Source: an uncultured Ruminococcus sp.
GTDB lineage: Bacteria; Bacillota; Clostridia; Oscillospirales; Acutalibacteraceae
NCBI GenBank assembly: GCA_902774325.1
Contig: CACYIC010000036.1
Span: 1 to 34,908, forward strand
DNA length: 34,908 nt
Reading direction: 5' to 3'
Each line of letters starts with the position of its first letter. Position 1 is the stretch's first letter. Below are positions 1-8,177 of this stretch, piece by piece. A program made the position numbers and the translations under genes. The notes under the pieces were generated by a model that saw only the letters and a list, made by a program, of their open reading frames with translations, had not been told where the DNA came from and searched no databases.

Positions 1-98
1 AGTATGTGAAAACTAAGGAAACGCCGTGTACGGAACCGTACGCACGGTGTTGTGAGAGGTCGGGGGATTTTTTTTTTCAAATCCCCCTCCTACTCGAT
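1..98 (+). mobile_element. 3' end of a group II intron (domains V and VI)
   Basis: Domain V is recognisable at about 21-50: ACGCCGTG pairs with CACGGTGT, and an inner ACGG/CCGT helix has a short AA loop. It is followed by GTGAGAGG and then domain VI, whose GGGGGAT/ATCCCCC stem (62-87) encloses a T-rich loop and whose CCTACTC motif contains the expected branch-point adenosine near 92. The 3' splice junction is placed after GAT at 98. Group II introns are self-splicing ribozymes that move with the help of an intron-encoded reverse transcriptase. That gene and domains I-IV would lie left of the window. The intron is sense on the plus strand and stops about 10 bases before the terminator hairpin of the neighbouring minus-strand operon. 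Class is not assigned. Confidence 0.8.
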
Positions 99-137
99 CG
101 AAAAAGTCGGCTCAAAACTCTTTCGAGTCTTGAGCCG
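99..137 (-). terminator. Intrinsic terminator of the BspA/dockerin operon
   Basis: A 12-bp stem with one mismatch (GGCTCAAAACTC at 109-120 with GAGTCTTGAGCC at 125-136) has a TTTC loop. Read on the minus strand it is followed by GAC and TTTTT, which is the arrangement of an intrinsic terminator for the gene ending at 254. The plus-strand side has only a weak T-rich tail. The T-tract directly abuts the group II intron boundary. Confidence 0.75.
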
Positions 138-219
138 TTCATTTGTTTGTGGTTTTTGGATAAGCGCTTTTCGTGATCGGCGGGAGGGCTTCATTGCCGC
201 GCGTTTTCATAAGGCGAGA

Positions 220-263
220 GCGGCAGCTTAGTAAAAAGCTTGCGGCGGCTTAGTTAAAAGCTT
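220..263. repeat. 22-bp tandem duplication across the stop codon of the 1500-aa gene
   Basis: Two consecutive 22-bp copies (220-241 and 242-263) differ at two positions. The unit begins GCGGC(A/G)GCTTAGT. The right-hand copy overlaps the last codons and stop codon of the minus-strand gene ending at 254, so the duplicated unit carries the terminal Ser-Phe-stop region. The duplication lies between the coding end and the terminator. Confidence 0.85.
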
Positions 264-3200
264 GTGATGAGCTTTGCGGCGTATTTTTGAATCAGCGTCG
301 CGTCGCGGATATCTACTCTTCCGTCGTGGTTTGTATCGCAGCGTGTTCTCTGTGAGGCTGTGAGGCGGTCGAGCTTTGCGAACGACCTTTGAAGCTCGGT
401 CACGTCGTTAATGTCTATGCTTCCGTTGCAGTCGGCGTCGCCCGTGGCGGGGGCGATCTCGGTTTCGTAGGTGCCGTTGTTGTCCGCGTCAACCTTGAAG
501 CCGATCGTCTTTTCGTCTATCTCGTAGATGAATACCGAGTTGTAGGGAGCCGAGAATATTCTTTCGACCTCGCCGGAGCGGTTGTCCGCGGAAATCTTGA
601 CGTCTTGAAGTCTGTCGGCTGTGAGGATGTAGCCGCCGTCAACCATTTTCAGGGTAGCCGTGTTTGAGTTGCTGCCTTGAGCGCCGATCGTGAACCATGA
701 GGTCGGATAGTCCTTGTTGAAGGTCATCGTGATGCTGTACGCGGCAGCCTCGCCATCAACGATAACGGTGCCGTTTTTGTCAAAGGTTATGGACTTGCCC
801 GCGGCGGAGTAGCCCGTAAGATAGCAATCCCTGTATCTCATTCTCAGGCTGAGCGGCTCGACGTTGTATTGAGTCACGCGGTAGGCGCTGTCGGGATCGT
901 ACAGATTGTAGCCGCCTATGCCGTTTGAGCTTCCTGTCAGAACGTAGGAATACGCTTCCCGGATATCGTTTGTCGAAGAGTGGTTTACGCTGTAGCTTCC
1001 GTTGCTTTCAACGACCTTGCTGATATAGCGGCTGGAGGCTATCCTGGGAGCGTCGATCCTCGCGACATAGTCCGTTGACGAAGAGCCGGTGATCGAGGAC
1101 AGATATCCGCCGTTGTTTATCTCGGACAGCTCCGCTCCTATATAGTTGAATCTTGCTCCGTTTGTCGAATTCAGATTTGTATAGGCGGGTATTTTCCAAT
1201 TATATGAGGATGAGTTGTAGTAGATGAAGCAGGAGTGACCGGTTTGATTGTATTCGTCGGTTTTTGAGAGATTCGGGTCGCAGGTTAAGATGCAGCTGTC
1301 GTATGTAACTCCGTCAAATGTCCACATCCCGCCGGACATGTGCCCGGTCGCGACGACCGCGTGACCGCCGAAGCCTTCCATCTCATAGCCTACCAGGCAT
1401 ACATTGTATTTATCTAATGCTTCAATTATGCTCTCGATATTTTCCTTGTTTGTGCGGAAGGGAACGGTTCTGTACTGCTGCTGGATAACATCCTTGACTT
1501 GCAGGAGCTGATAATAGTTGATGACGGAGCTGATATTCTCGTCGGAAACGGGCAAGGACAGCTGACTGAGGTTCGTCGCGTTCGGCTGATAGAACGAATA
1601 GGGGAACAAGCCGAATTTGGAGAGAATAGTCGTCACCGACATACCGTAGCAGGAGCCGCTCCAGTTGCTGTTAAGTTGACCCGAGAGCGCGAGCGAAATA
1701 TACTCGGCGTTGTCAAGCTTGCCGATAAGAGTCTCGAGATAATCGTCGCTTATCGTCTGACGCATGGTTTTCTTTTTGCCGAAGGATGCCGATACGTTGT
1801 TAAAGTCCCAGTTGTCCGCGCCCCAATTGAAATCCGAGGGATTGTTGATTATGGCGAAGGTTCTTTCGGCGGTTCCGAAGTAAGCGCCCTTGCCGGTCAC
1901 GGTGATGCGGGCGGCTCCGAGAGTCTTGTTGTCGCTGTAGGAAATGGTGTAGTCAACGCCCTCTCTGAGCGCTGAGTCGTTGCGTATTACGGTGACCGCG
2001 GGAGTTTTCGGGGCGCCGTCGTAGATGAAGGTCGTCTCGCTGAGAAGGATATCGCAGGAGGAGATCGGAGTTTTTGCGGAGTATGCCTCAAGGCAGACCG
2101 TAAAGGGAGCCGAATACGGCTGGTTGCACGAGAGGAAGCAGGGGACTCCTGCCTGAACCTCATAAACGAGGTCAAAGTTGCCGTCGCCGATATCGCCGGC
2201 GGTTTTTATCAGGTTGAAATCCGAGTCGTAAATGCCGGCGCGCGCGTTGATCCCTCCGGTTGAGTAGAAGCGTATCTTCGTGGTTGAGGCGGGGGTGAAT
2301 TTGAAGTAGTTTTCTTTGTTCGGGGGAAGGATGAGGGTATCTCCGAGCGAGAGCTCGACGCAGTTTATAGTAAAGCTGAGGGTGGCGCTTCCGGCGTAGT
2401 TTCCTTTTCCGATGACCTCAACGCTCGCCGTACCGGGGTTTGTGTTGTTGCGGTAGACAAGGTCGTAGTCCCTGATGATCGCAAGCGTCTCGGAGCCGTC
2501 CTTCACGGTGACGGCGGGGCGCTTTGAGATGCCGTCGTAAAAATATGAGGTCTCGGCGAGAGTGGCGGTGCAGGTCGAAATATCGGTTTTTGCCTTTTCA
2601 ACGATCTCAAAATTCGCCGTCGCGCTGTCCTTGTAGTTGCCTCTGCCCGTTACGGTGACGGTCGCGGTTCCGATCCTTGTGTTGTTTGAGTAGGAAACGG
2701 CGTAGTCTGCTCCGACCGTAAGCGTTTTGCCGCCCGATTTTACGGTTATGGCGGGTCTGATCGCGGAGCCGGTGTAGATGTAATGATCCTTCGCGAAGGT
2801 GATCTCCGCGTTTGAAAGGCTTCTTTTGTAAATGGTGAAGCTGCCTGTCGCGCTGTCCTTGTAGTTGCCCTTTCCGGTCACGGTGACGGTCGCGGTTCCG
2901 GCGTTCGTGTTGTCTGAGTAGGCAACGGTGTAGTCGGTATCCTTTTTAAGAGTTTTGTTACCAAGCTTGACCGTGACAGCCGGAGTCTTTGCGCTGCCGT
3001 CATACTGATAATTTGAGGCGGCGGTGACGGTCGCGTTTTTCAGGGGTCTTTTGTAGATCGTAAAGCTGCCCGTGGCAGTTTCCTTGTAGTTGCCTTTTCC
3101 CGTGACGGTGATCGTCGCTGTGCCGGCGTTTGTGTTGTTTGAGTAGGCGACGGTGTAATCGTCATTTTCCGTCAGGGTCCTGCCGTTGAGCGTTACGGTA

Positions 3201-4756
3201 ACGGCGGGAGCTTTTGCGTTTCCGTCATAGGTGAAGTTTGAGGCGGCGGTAACCGTCGCGTCGGTGAGAGGTCTTTTGTAGATGGTGAATGACTTGGATT
3301 TGGCTTCTCTGTAATTTCCTATTCCGTTAACGTTGGCATAAGCGGTGCCGGAATTGATATTGTTCTGATAACTCAGGGTATAGTCGGTTCCCTCGATCAG
3401 CGTGTAGCTTCCGTCCGTGACCGTGACAGCGGGTCTTTTTTCGGAGCCGTCATACATATAAGAATTGTATTTCAGGCTGATTGCGCAGTTTGAGATATCC
3501 TTCTTTGAAAAGTCGGGTTTGTCGATCGAGGAATCATAAGCTCCGGTGTAGGCTCCGAGTCCTTCGATGTGACAGAAAACACTGTTTGAATCCTCGGTAA
3601 AGGTAACGGTGAAATCCGTGCCCTCAGTTAGCTCTCTTCCGATCTCTTCATCTGTGATTTCGATTCCGGGATAGGGCTCTTCTCCCCTGTTGAATTTGGT
3701 GACATTCAATACGATATAGCAATCCGATATCGGCTTGCTGTACTCGGCGAGGTCTCTGAAAGGAATGCCGTAAAACTGCGCGTGGCTTTCCGCAATGCTG
3801 CCGGAGCTTCCGAAGATCGTGAGCTCGGGGCAGCCTTCAAACGCGTCGTCACCGATCACGTTAACGCTTTCGGGAATAATAACGCTTTTAAGCGCCGTGC
3901 AGCCCTTGAACGCGGCGAAGGGAATGTAGGTCACTCCCTCGGAGATGATAACAGTTTCAAGATCCGTGCAGTCGCGGTGACTGGAGTTATCCCAGTCACT
4001 GACGGTTGACGGAATATTAGCCCTTGTAAGTCCGGACTCAGCGAAGGCGTTTTTGCCAATATGCTCGCAGCCTTCGGCAAGCTCGAAAAGCCAAATATTC
4101 TTACATCCCAAAAAGGCGTCTTCGGTGATTGAAACAGCGCTGTAGGATGAATAGCCTATTCGATAATTCTCTCGCTCCTTATACTTATAAACAATATTCG
4201 ATTTGCCGACGCGGGCTAATTGCTCCTGCGGGATATTGTTGTACCACAGCGTATTCATAAAGGCGTCCGCTCCGACTCTTTTAAGGTTGCGCATATGGGT
4301 AAAACAGGGATTGGAATTATTGTTCGATAAGCTGACGCAGTTCTCAAAAGCCGATCTTCCGATGGAGTAAAGATTATTTCCTCCGTAAACTTCGGTTAGA
4401 TTGGAGCAGTCATAAAACGCGTAGTCCGCTATCGATGTCACGCCGGGGCTGAGCCAAACCTCCGTTATCTCGCTGCGGCGGTCGTACCACGGGGTGGAGT
4501 TTTCTACCGAAAAGCTTTCGTCAAGAAAAATCATGTCTCCGTCAATGTCGATCTCAAGCCTTCCGTTCTCGTCCAGACTCCAGCTTCCGTTGAGCAGGGT
4601 TGTGCCCGGGGAGCCATCATCGTCAAAGTCGGGAAGCGTATTCGGGTTGTCATCGGTGTAATCCGCAAAGACGGTGGTCGGTACGATTTCGAGAGCGCCG
4701 AACGTCAGCATCAGAGCGATCAGAACGGCGGTCAGTTTTTTTATCTTTGATTTCAT
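254..4756 (-). CDS. Secreted BspA-type LRR protein with Ig-like repeats, putative cysteine peptidase and C-terminal dockerin
   Basis: This 1500-residue extracellular protein has a signal peptide at 1-31 and BspA/LRR_5 repeats at about 95-335 (the NVIGDDAFEGCPEL pattern). Six or seven roughly 75-residue MBG-like beta repeats follow (YDG...DYTVAYSNNTNAGTA...GKGNY), interrupted near 800-890 by a pre-peptidase-like insert. A papain-like region lies at about 1000-1180, with candidate catalytic Cys1036 (GSCYGMS), His1132 (GGHAVV) and Asp1160 (CDPN). A beta-rich tail leads to a type I dockerin over the last 63 residues, with two calcium loops (DADCNGSIDIND and DTNHDGRVDIRD). Dockerins bind cohesins on scaffoldins, so the protein is expected to be displayed in a cell-surface complex. 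The start at 4756 has GGAGGG about ten bases upstream. It is second in an operon, 52 bases after the paralogue. The peptidase call rests on motifs and is less certain than the LRR and dockerin calls. Confidence 0.88.
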   Translation of the reverse strand: MKSKIKKLTAVLIALMLTFGALEIVPTTVFADYTDDNPNTLPDFDDDGSPGTTLLNGSWSLDENGRLEIDIDGDMIFLDESFSVENSTPWYDRRSEITEVWLSPGVTSIADYAFYDCSNLTEVYGGNNLYSIGRSAFENCVSLSNNNSNPCFTHMRNLKRVGADAFMNTLWYNNIPQEQLARVGKSNIVYKYKERENYRIGYSSYSAVSITEDAFLGCKNIWLFELAEGCEHIGKNAFAESGLTRANIPSTVSDWDNSSHRDCTDLETVIISEGVTYIPFAAFKGCTALKSVIIPESVNVIGDDAFEGCPELTIFGSSGSIAESHAQFYGIPFRDLAEYSKPISDCYIVLNVTKFNRGEEPYPGIEITDEEIGRELTEGTDFTVTFTEDSNSVFCHIEGLGAYTGAYDSSIDKPDFSKKDISNCAISLKYNSYMYDGSEKRPAVTVTDGSYTLIEGTDYTLSYQNNINSGTAYANVNGIGNYREAKSKSFTIYKRPLTDATVTAASNFTYDGNAKAPAVTVTLNGRTLTENDDYTVAYSNNTNAGTATITVTGKGNYKETATGSFTIYKRPLKNATVTAASNYQYDGSAKTPAVTVKLGNKTLKKDTDYTVAYSDNTNAGTATVTVTGKGNYKDSATGSFTIYKRSLSNAEITFAKDHYIYTGSAIRPAITVKSGGKTLTVGADYAVSYSNNTRIGTATVTVTGRGNYKDSATANFEIVEKAKTDISTCTATLAETSYFYDGISKRPAVTVKDGSETLAIIRDYDLVYRNNTNPGTASVEVIGKGNYAGSATLSFTINCVELSLGDTLILPPNKENYFKFTPASTTKIRFYSTGGINARAGIYDSDFNLIKTAGDIGDGNFDLVYEVQAGVPCFLSCNQPYSAPFTVCLEAYSAKTPISSCDILLSETTFIYDGAPKTPAVTVIRNDSALREGVDYTISYSDNKTLGAARITVTGKGAYFGTAERTFAIINNPSDFNWGADNWDFNNVSASFGKKKTMRQTISDDYLETLIGKLDNAEYISLALSGQLNSNWSGSCYGMSVTTILSKFGLFPYSFYQPNATNLSQLSLPVSDENISSVINYYQLLQVKDVIQQQYRTVPFRTNKENIESIIEALDKYNVCLVGYEMEGFGGHAVVATGHMSGGMWTFDGVTYDSCILTCDPNLSKTDEYNQTGHSCFIYYNSSSYNWKIPAYTNLNSTNGARFNYIGAELSEINNGGYLSSITGSSSTDYVARIDAPRIASSRYISKVVESNGSYSVNHSSTNDIREAYSYVLTGSSNGIGGYNLYDPDSAYRVTQYNVEPLSLRMRYRDCYLTGYSAAGKSITFDKNGTVIVDGEAAAYSITMTFNKDYPTSWFTIGAQGSNSNTATLKMVDGGYILTADRLQDVKISADNRSGEVERIFSAPYNSVFIYEIDEKTIGFKVDADNNGTYETEIAPATGDADCNGSIDINDVTELQRSFAKLDRLTASQRTRCDTNHDGRVDIRDATLIQKYAAKLITSF

Positions 4757-4808
4757 GGTGAGCTGCCCTCCATGCGTGCTTGTTAATGCGAATGTTTAAT
4801 ATGGCAGA

Positions 4809-6947
4809 TTAAAATGAATTGAGCATATTGGCGAGGAATTTCTGGATCGCCGTGGCGTCTCTTACGTCTACCACGCCGTCGCGGTTCACATCCGCGCGTC
4901 GTTTCTGATCGGGAGTGAGCTCCTCGAGCTTTGCAAGCTCGCGCTGAATGGCGGTGACGTCGTTGACGTCGATCCTTCCGTCGCCGTTTGCATCTCCCGT
5001 TTCAAGTCCGAGCTCGGTTTCGTAGGTTCCGTTGCCGTCGGCGTCGACCCTGAGACCGATGGTCTTGTCGTCGATCTCGTAAATGAATACGGAGTTATGA
5101 TCTGTCGAAAAGCTTCTCTCGGTCTTTACCTTGAGGTTGTGCGCCGAGAGCTTGACGTTGCTCAGGTTGTCGGCTGTGAGAATGTAGCCGCCGTCCGCCG
5201 TTTTCAGCGTGACGTCGCTCGCGCTTTCGCCGCAGAGCGCTAAAGTGTCCCAGTCGGTGGGATAGTCGTTGTCAAAGGTCATCGACATCGAGTAGGGAGC
5301 GGGATCGCTTTCGAGCTTTATAACGCCGTCCTTGTCGAAGATCACCGATCTGCCCGCGTCGGAACAGGCTGTCAGGTAGCTGTTGTCATATTTTATGGTG
5401 AGCTCGAGGTTTTCGGGATCGTTGTTGGCTACGCGGTACGCGCTTTCGGAGTCTAAGAGGTCATATCCCAAAACTCCCTGCGAATCTCCATCCGACAAAT
5501 AGAAATAGGATTCAACGATTTCTCCCGGAGCGGCATGGTTAGTGGTGTACCCGTCGTCGCTCTGTGTTACCTTTGAAACCGAGCGGCTGTCGGCAATAGA
5601 ATACGCGTTGATGCGGGATACATAATCCGCCGAATTGCTCACTGAAGTGCTCTGGTGATAGCCGCATGAATTCAAAACCGAAACATCTGCGCATACAAAG
5701 ACGAAGTAACCGTTCCTTGAAGAACAGAAGCTATAGCCCGCGTCATAGTAGTGGGGGATTTCCCAGTTGTTAGAATATGTAACGGTGTAGTCGGTGCCCT
5801 TTTTAAGCGTGGTCGAGCCGTCCCTGACGGTGAGGCTCGGAGTCTTTGCGTTGCCGTCGTAGAGGAAGTTTGCGGCTGTGATCGTGCAGCCCGAAATGTC
5901 CTTCCTGCCGCTTGTGATAACGGTAAAGGGGAGACCGTGGCTGTTCGCGTAGCTTTGAGCGTAAGAGCCGCTGCCGCCGCGGATCTCGGTGAGGCTGTCG
6001 CAGTCCGTGAAGGCGTTTTCACCGATCTCAATCACGCTGTCGGGTATGGTTATACTTGAGAGATTTGAATATGCGAAGGCGTAATCGCCGATGTATTTCA
6101 CGGAATCGGGAATGTCGACGGTTTCAACGCCTGAAAACTCAAACAGATAGTCGGTGATAAAGGTCGTTCCGCGTTTGATCGTGATATTGCCCGTTGAGCC
6201 TTCGGCGTACTCGTTATAAGCGTAGGCGGTTTTTCCGATGTAGAGCACGGCGTTTTCATAGCTTGAGGAAAGGCTGTCGATCCACGGCGTCCACATGAAC
6301 GCGTAGGCGCCGATCTTTTCCAGACTGTCGGGAACGGCGACGTTTGAGAGGCTGCCGCAGTCGCAGAAGGCGTATTCGCCCAGCTCCTCAACGCCGTTCG
6401 GAAGCACAAGGGTGCTCAGAGAGTCGCAGCTTTGGAAGGCGAAGCGGCCGATCTTTTTTACGGTCGAGGAAAAATTGACGCCGGAGAGCTTGTCGCAGTC
6501 AAAGAACGAGTTGCTGCCGATCTCCTCCACGCCGTTAGGGAAGGTGATGGAGGTGAGGCTGTCGCAGTTGCTGAACGCGCTGTTTCCGATCGTTTTGACC
6601 GAGGCGGGGAAGGATACCGCTTTCAGGTTGGCGCAGCCGCTGAAGGCGGATTCCGCGACGGAGGTGATGTTCCCGCGGAATACGATCCTGGTTATATCGT
6701 TTTTCTGATCGTTCCACGGAGAGAAGCGGTTTCCGCTTGAGTCTACGGAGAATTCCATATCGCCGTCGATGGTTACGGTGAGAACGCCGTTGCTGAGCGT
6801 GAAGCTGCCGCGAACGAGAGAGCCGTTCGTTCCCGAGGCTTCGTTTGCGTCTGCCGCGAACGCCGAGATCGGAAGTATCTCGAGCGCGCCGAGAACCAGC
6901 ATAAGAGCAAGTATTACGGCGACGGATTTTCGGATTACTTTTTTCAT
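4809..6947 (-). CDS. Secreted BspA-type LRR protein with C-terminal dockerin, lacking the peptidase region
   Basis: This is a 712-residue paralogue of the downstream gene. It has a signal peptide (about 1-31) and about nine BspA/LRR_5 repeats (roughly 75-345). One partial MBG-like repeat is cut off after TVTYSNN near residue 394. The sequence then jumps at Trp395 to the beta-rich tail seen after the peptidase in the paralogue, and ends in a two-loop dockerin (DANGDGRIDVND and DVNRDGVVDVRD). The rest of the repeat array and the whole putative peptidase domain are therefore missing, yet the frame is intact. The start at 6947 is chosen because AAGGAGG precedes it at good spacing and the signal peptide begins there. 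The frame stays open 26 codons further upstream without a ribosome site. It is first in the operon. The likely role is surface adhesion within a cohesin-dockerin assembly. Confidence 0.88.
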   Translation of the reverse strand: MKKVIRKSVAVILALMLVLGALEILPISAFAADANEASGTNGSLVRGSFTLSNGVLTVTIDGDMEFSVDSSGNRFSPWNDQKNDITRIVFRGNITSVAESAFSGCANLKAVSFPASVKTIGNSAFSNCDSLTSITFPNGVEEIGSNSFFDCDKLSGVNFSSTVKKIGRFAFQSCDSLSTLVLPNGVEELGEYAFCDCGSLSNVAVPDSLEKIGAYAFMWTPWIDSLSSSYENAVLYIGKTAYAYNEYAEGSTGNITIKRGTTFITDYLFEFSGVETVDIPDSVKYIGDYAFAYSNLSSITIPDSVIEIGENAFTDCDSLTEIRGGSGSYAQSYANSHGLPFTVITSGRKDISGCTITAANFLYDGNAKTPSLTVRDGSTTLKKGTDYTVTYSNNWEIPHYYDAGYSFCSSRNGYFVFVCADVSVLNSCGYHQSTSVSNSADYVSRINAYSIADSRSVSKVTQSDDGYTTNHAAPGEIVESYFYLSDGDSQGVLGYDLLDSESAYRVANNDPENLELTIKYDNSYLTACSDAGRSVIFDKDGVIKLESDPAPYSMSMTFDNDYPTDWDTLALCGESASDVTLKTADGGYILTADNLSNVKLSAHNLKVKTERSFSTDHNSVFIYEIDDKTIGLRVDADGNGTYETELGLETGDANGDGRIDVNDVTAIQRELAKLEELTPDQKRRADVNRDGVVDVRDATAIQKFLANMLNSF

Positions 6948-7029
6948 AGCTTTTCCTCCTTGATTTTGGTCGGCTGTTGTGAAAATGCACATTTTAAGCC
7001 GATAATAATAAATAAAAATATTCATAATA

Positions 7030-7058
7030 ATTGTATCATAATAGCGTTGGGCTTACAA
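7030..7058 (-). promoter_or_regulatory. Sigma-A promoter of the BspA/dockerin operon
   Basis: On the minus strand TTGTAA (7053-7058) is separated by 17 bases from TACAAT (7030-7035). This would give a 5' untranslated region of about 75 bases before the start at 6947. No second promoter is evident in the 52-base gap between the two genes, which supports co-transcription. Confidence 0.7.
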
Positions 7059-7162
7059 TGCAATACCGGAAATTTCCGAATTGTCAATACATTTATTTCC
7101 ACAATGTCAATAGCTGTGAGGCGGCGCTGCGATCAATTATCAAGAGGGATTTCATGGCGCGC

Positions 7163-7190
7163 AAAAAAGAGCCGAGGCATAAGCCTCAGC
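7163..7190 (-). terminator. Intrinsic terminator after the DUF1540-type gene
   Basis: On the minus strand GCTGAGGC and GCCTCGGC form an 8-bp stem (one G-U pair) with a TTAT loop. TCTTTTTTGCG follows directly. It lies about 125 bases after the stop codon of the small gene at 7317-7505. The bases between (7191-7316) show no gene or clear site. Confidence 0.8.
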
Positions 7191-7316
7191 CCTTTGGCTG
7201 ACCGGGATCATCTCCGATGCTTCGCTGACTGACGCGAGCCGAACGTGCCTTGCGCCCCGGCGCTTTTCCGCCGACTGCTCCGGCTCGTTATGACCGCCGA
7301 GCTGATCAGTGGTTAC

Positions 7317-7505
7317 CTAGCCGATCATGAGATCGGAGCGAAGCTGGAAGCTCTTGCAGTCGGTGCAGACGGTTTCGTTTTTGCGCGGCATCTGGGTTCC
7401 CACGGTTATTCTTTTCAGCGAGCAGAAGTCCTTGTCTCCGCTGTGGTTCGTGCAGTTTCTGACCGTGCAGCTGATGCAGTGGTTCTCAAACTCCTTCTGT
7501 TTCAT
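7317..7505 (-). CDS. Small cysteine-rich DUF1540-like protein
   Basis: The protein has 62 residues with a metal-site-like spacing of Cys and His: ISCTVRNCTNH near the N-terminus, DFCSLKRITVG in the middle and TVCTDCKSF near the end. This pattern resembles the DUF1540 family, small Cys-rich proteins of Firmicutes without an assigned function. The start at 7505 is preferred because GAGGTG lies five bases upstream. An in-frame ATG further upstream has no better site. It is a single-gene unit with its own terminator, divergent from the small gene at 7599. Metal binding is inferred from the cysteine pattern. Confidence 0.72.
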   Translation of the reverse strand: MKQKEFENHCISCTVRNCTNHSGDKDFCSLKRITVGTQMPRKNETVCTDCKSFQLRSDLMIG

Positions 7506-7598
7506 TTCATCACCTCTGTTATTATTATTCATGCGTGGGGCTGAAATATTCATCACAATTTTTTACAATCAAAATAATATGGATCAGAGGTGATTGGG

Positions 7599-7949
7599 AT
7601 GAATATCTTTTCCGCCGTGGCGCTGCTTATTCTGTCGATGATCGGCGCGATGAGCCTTTTGAGGGAGCTTTCGCTGAGGCTGTTCAGGAGCGAGGGCGAA
7701 CGCTCGCTGATGATAGTAACCTTTCCCGAGGATGATCCCGAGAGAGTCGAGGCGCAGCTTCGCAGCGCGATATCCCGCCTGAGATGGGGAAGGAGCCACA
7801 GGCTTTTTGTCTGCGCCGCCTGCGAAAGGGACAGCGAGGCGTACAGGATATGCAAAGCGATCTGCGGGCGCTACGGGGTGAGCCTGATAGACAGGGATAC
7901 TCTGCTTGAGCTGTTGAGGGAAAAGAATGAAACGCCGGAAAGGAAATGA
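7599..7949 (+). CDS. Small membrane-anchored hypothetical protein
   Basis: I do not recognise this 116-residue protein. It has one hydrophobic N-terminal helix (about 3-21, FSAVALLILSMIGAMSLL). A soluble part follows, containing an LMIVTFPEDDPERVEAQL segment and three cysteines (FVCAACERD and ICKAICGRYG) that could form a small metal or disulfide site. The likely topology is a single transmembrane anchor with the C-terminal domain in the cytoplasm. The ATG at 7599 is chosen over a GTG three codons upstream because AGAGGTGAT sits at the right distance and overlaps that GTG. It ends just before the recD2 promoter. Confidence 0.65.
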   Translation: MNIFSAVALLILSMIGAMSLLRELSLRLFRSEGERSLMIVTFPEDDPERVEAQLRSAISRLRWGRSHRLFVCAACERDSEAYRICKAICGRYGVSLIDRDTLLELLREKNETPERK

Positions 7950-7964
7950 AATGCGCCCGGGCTC

Positions 7965-7993
7965 TTGTTAATTTTCCGAAAATGGTGTATAAT
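7965..7993 (+). promoter_or_regulatory. Sigma-A promoter of recD2
   Basis: TTGTTA (7965-7970), a 17-base spacer and a perfect TATAAT (7988-7993). Transcription would begin near 8000, leaving a leader of about 178 bases before the recD2 start. Confidence 0.8.
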
Positions 7994-8145
7994 AATATCT
8001 GATGATTTCTGTGTTGTTGAATTGTTCAGCAGATATTATAATAACAAGGTTAAGGCGGCGCCGCGCGAGCTGAGCGTCCGAATCCCGAGGCGCTGCCCTG
8101 CTTTGAAATGTTATTATACCCGGACGCAGCGCCGAGGGCGCTCGG
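7992..8145 (+). promoter_or_regulatory. Structured leader of recD2 with competing inverted repeats
   Basis: Several inverted repeats occur before the recD2 start. A 10-bp pair overlaps the start of transcription (ATAATATCTG at 7992-8001 with CAGATATTAT at 8030-8039). Two GC-rich pairs are interleaved: GCGTCCG (8074-8080) with CGGACGC (8121-8127), and GGCGCTGC (8089-8096) with GCAGCGCC (8126-8133). The two right arms share two bases, so the helices compete or form a pseudoknot-like fold. A small CCGAG/CTCGG hairpin follows at 8132-8145. No known riboswitch class is recognised. Confidence 0.4.
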
Positions 8146-8177
8146 TCGTGGCGGCGGGCGATAAAAGGGATAATTTT

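Noticed and set aside
3000-3300. Near-identical blocks within the dockerin gene that could be taken for a CRISPR or mobile repeat.
   Set aside because: They encode successive MBG-like protein repeats in frame (period about 225 bases), so they are domain duplications.
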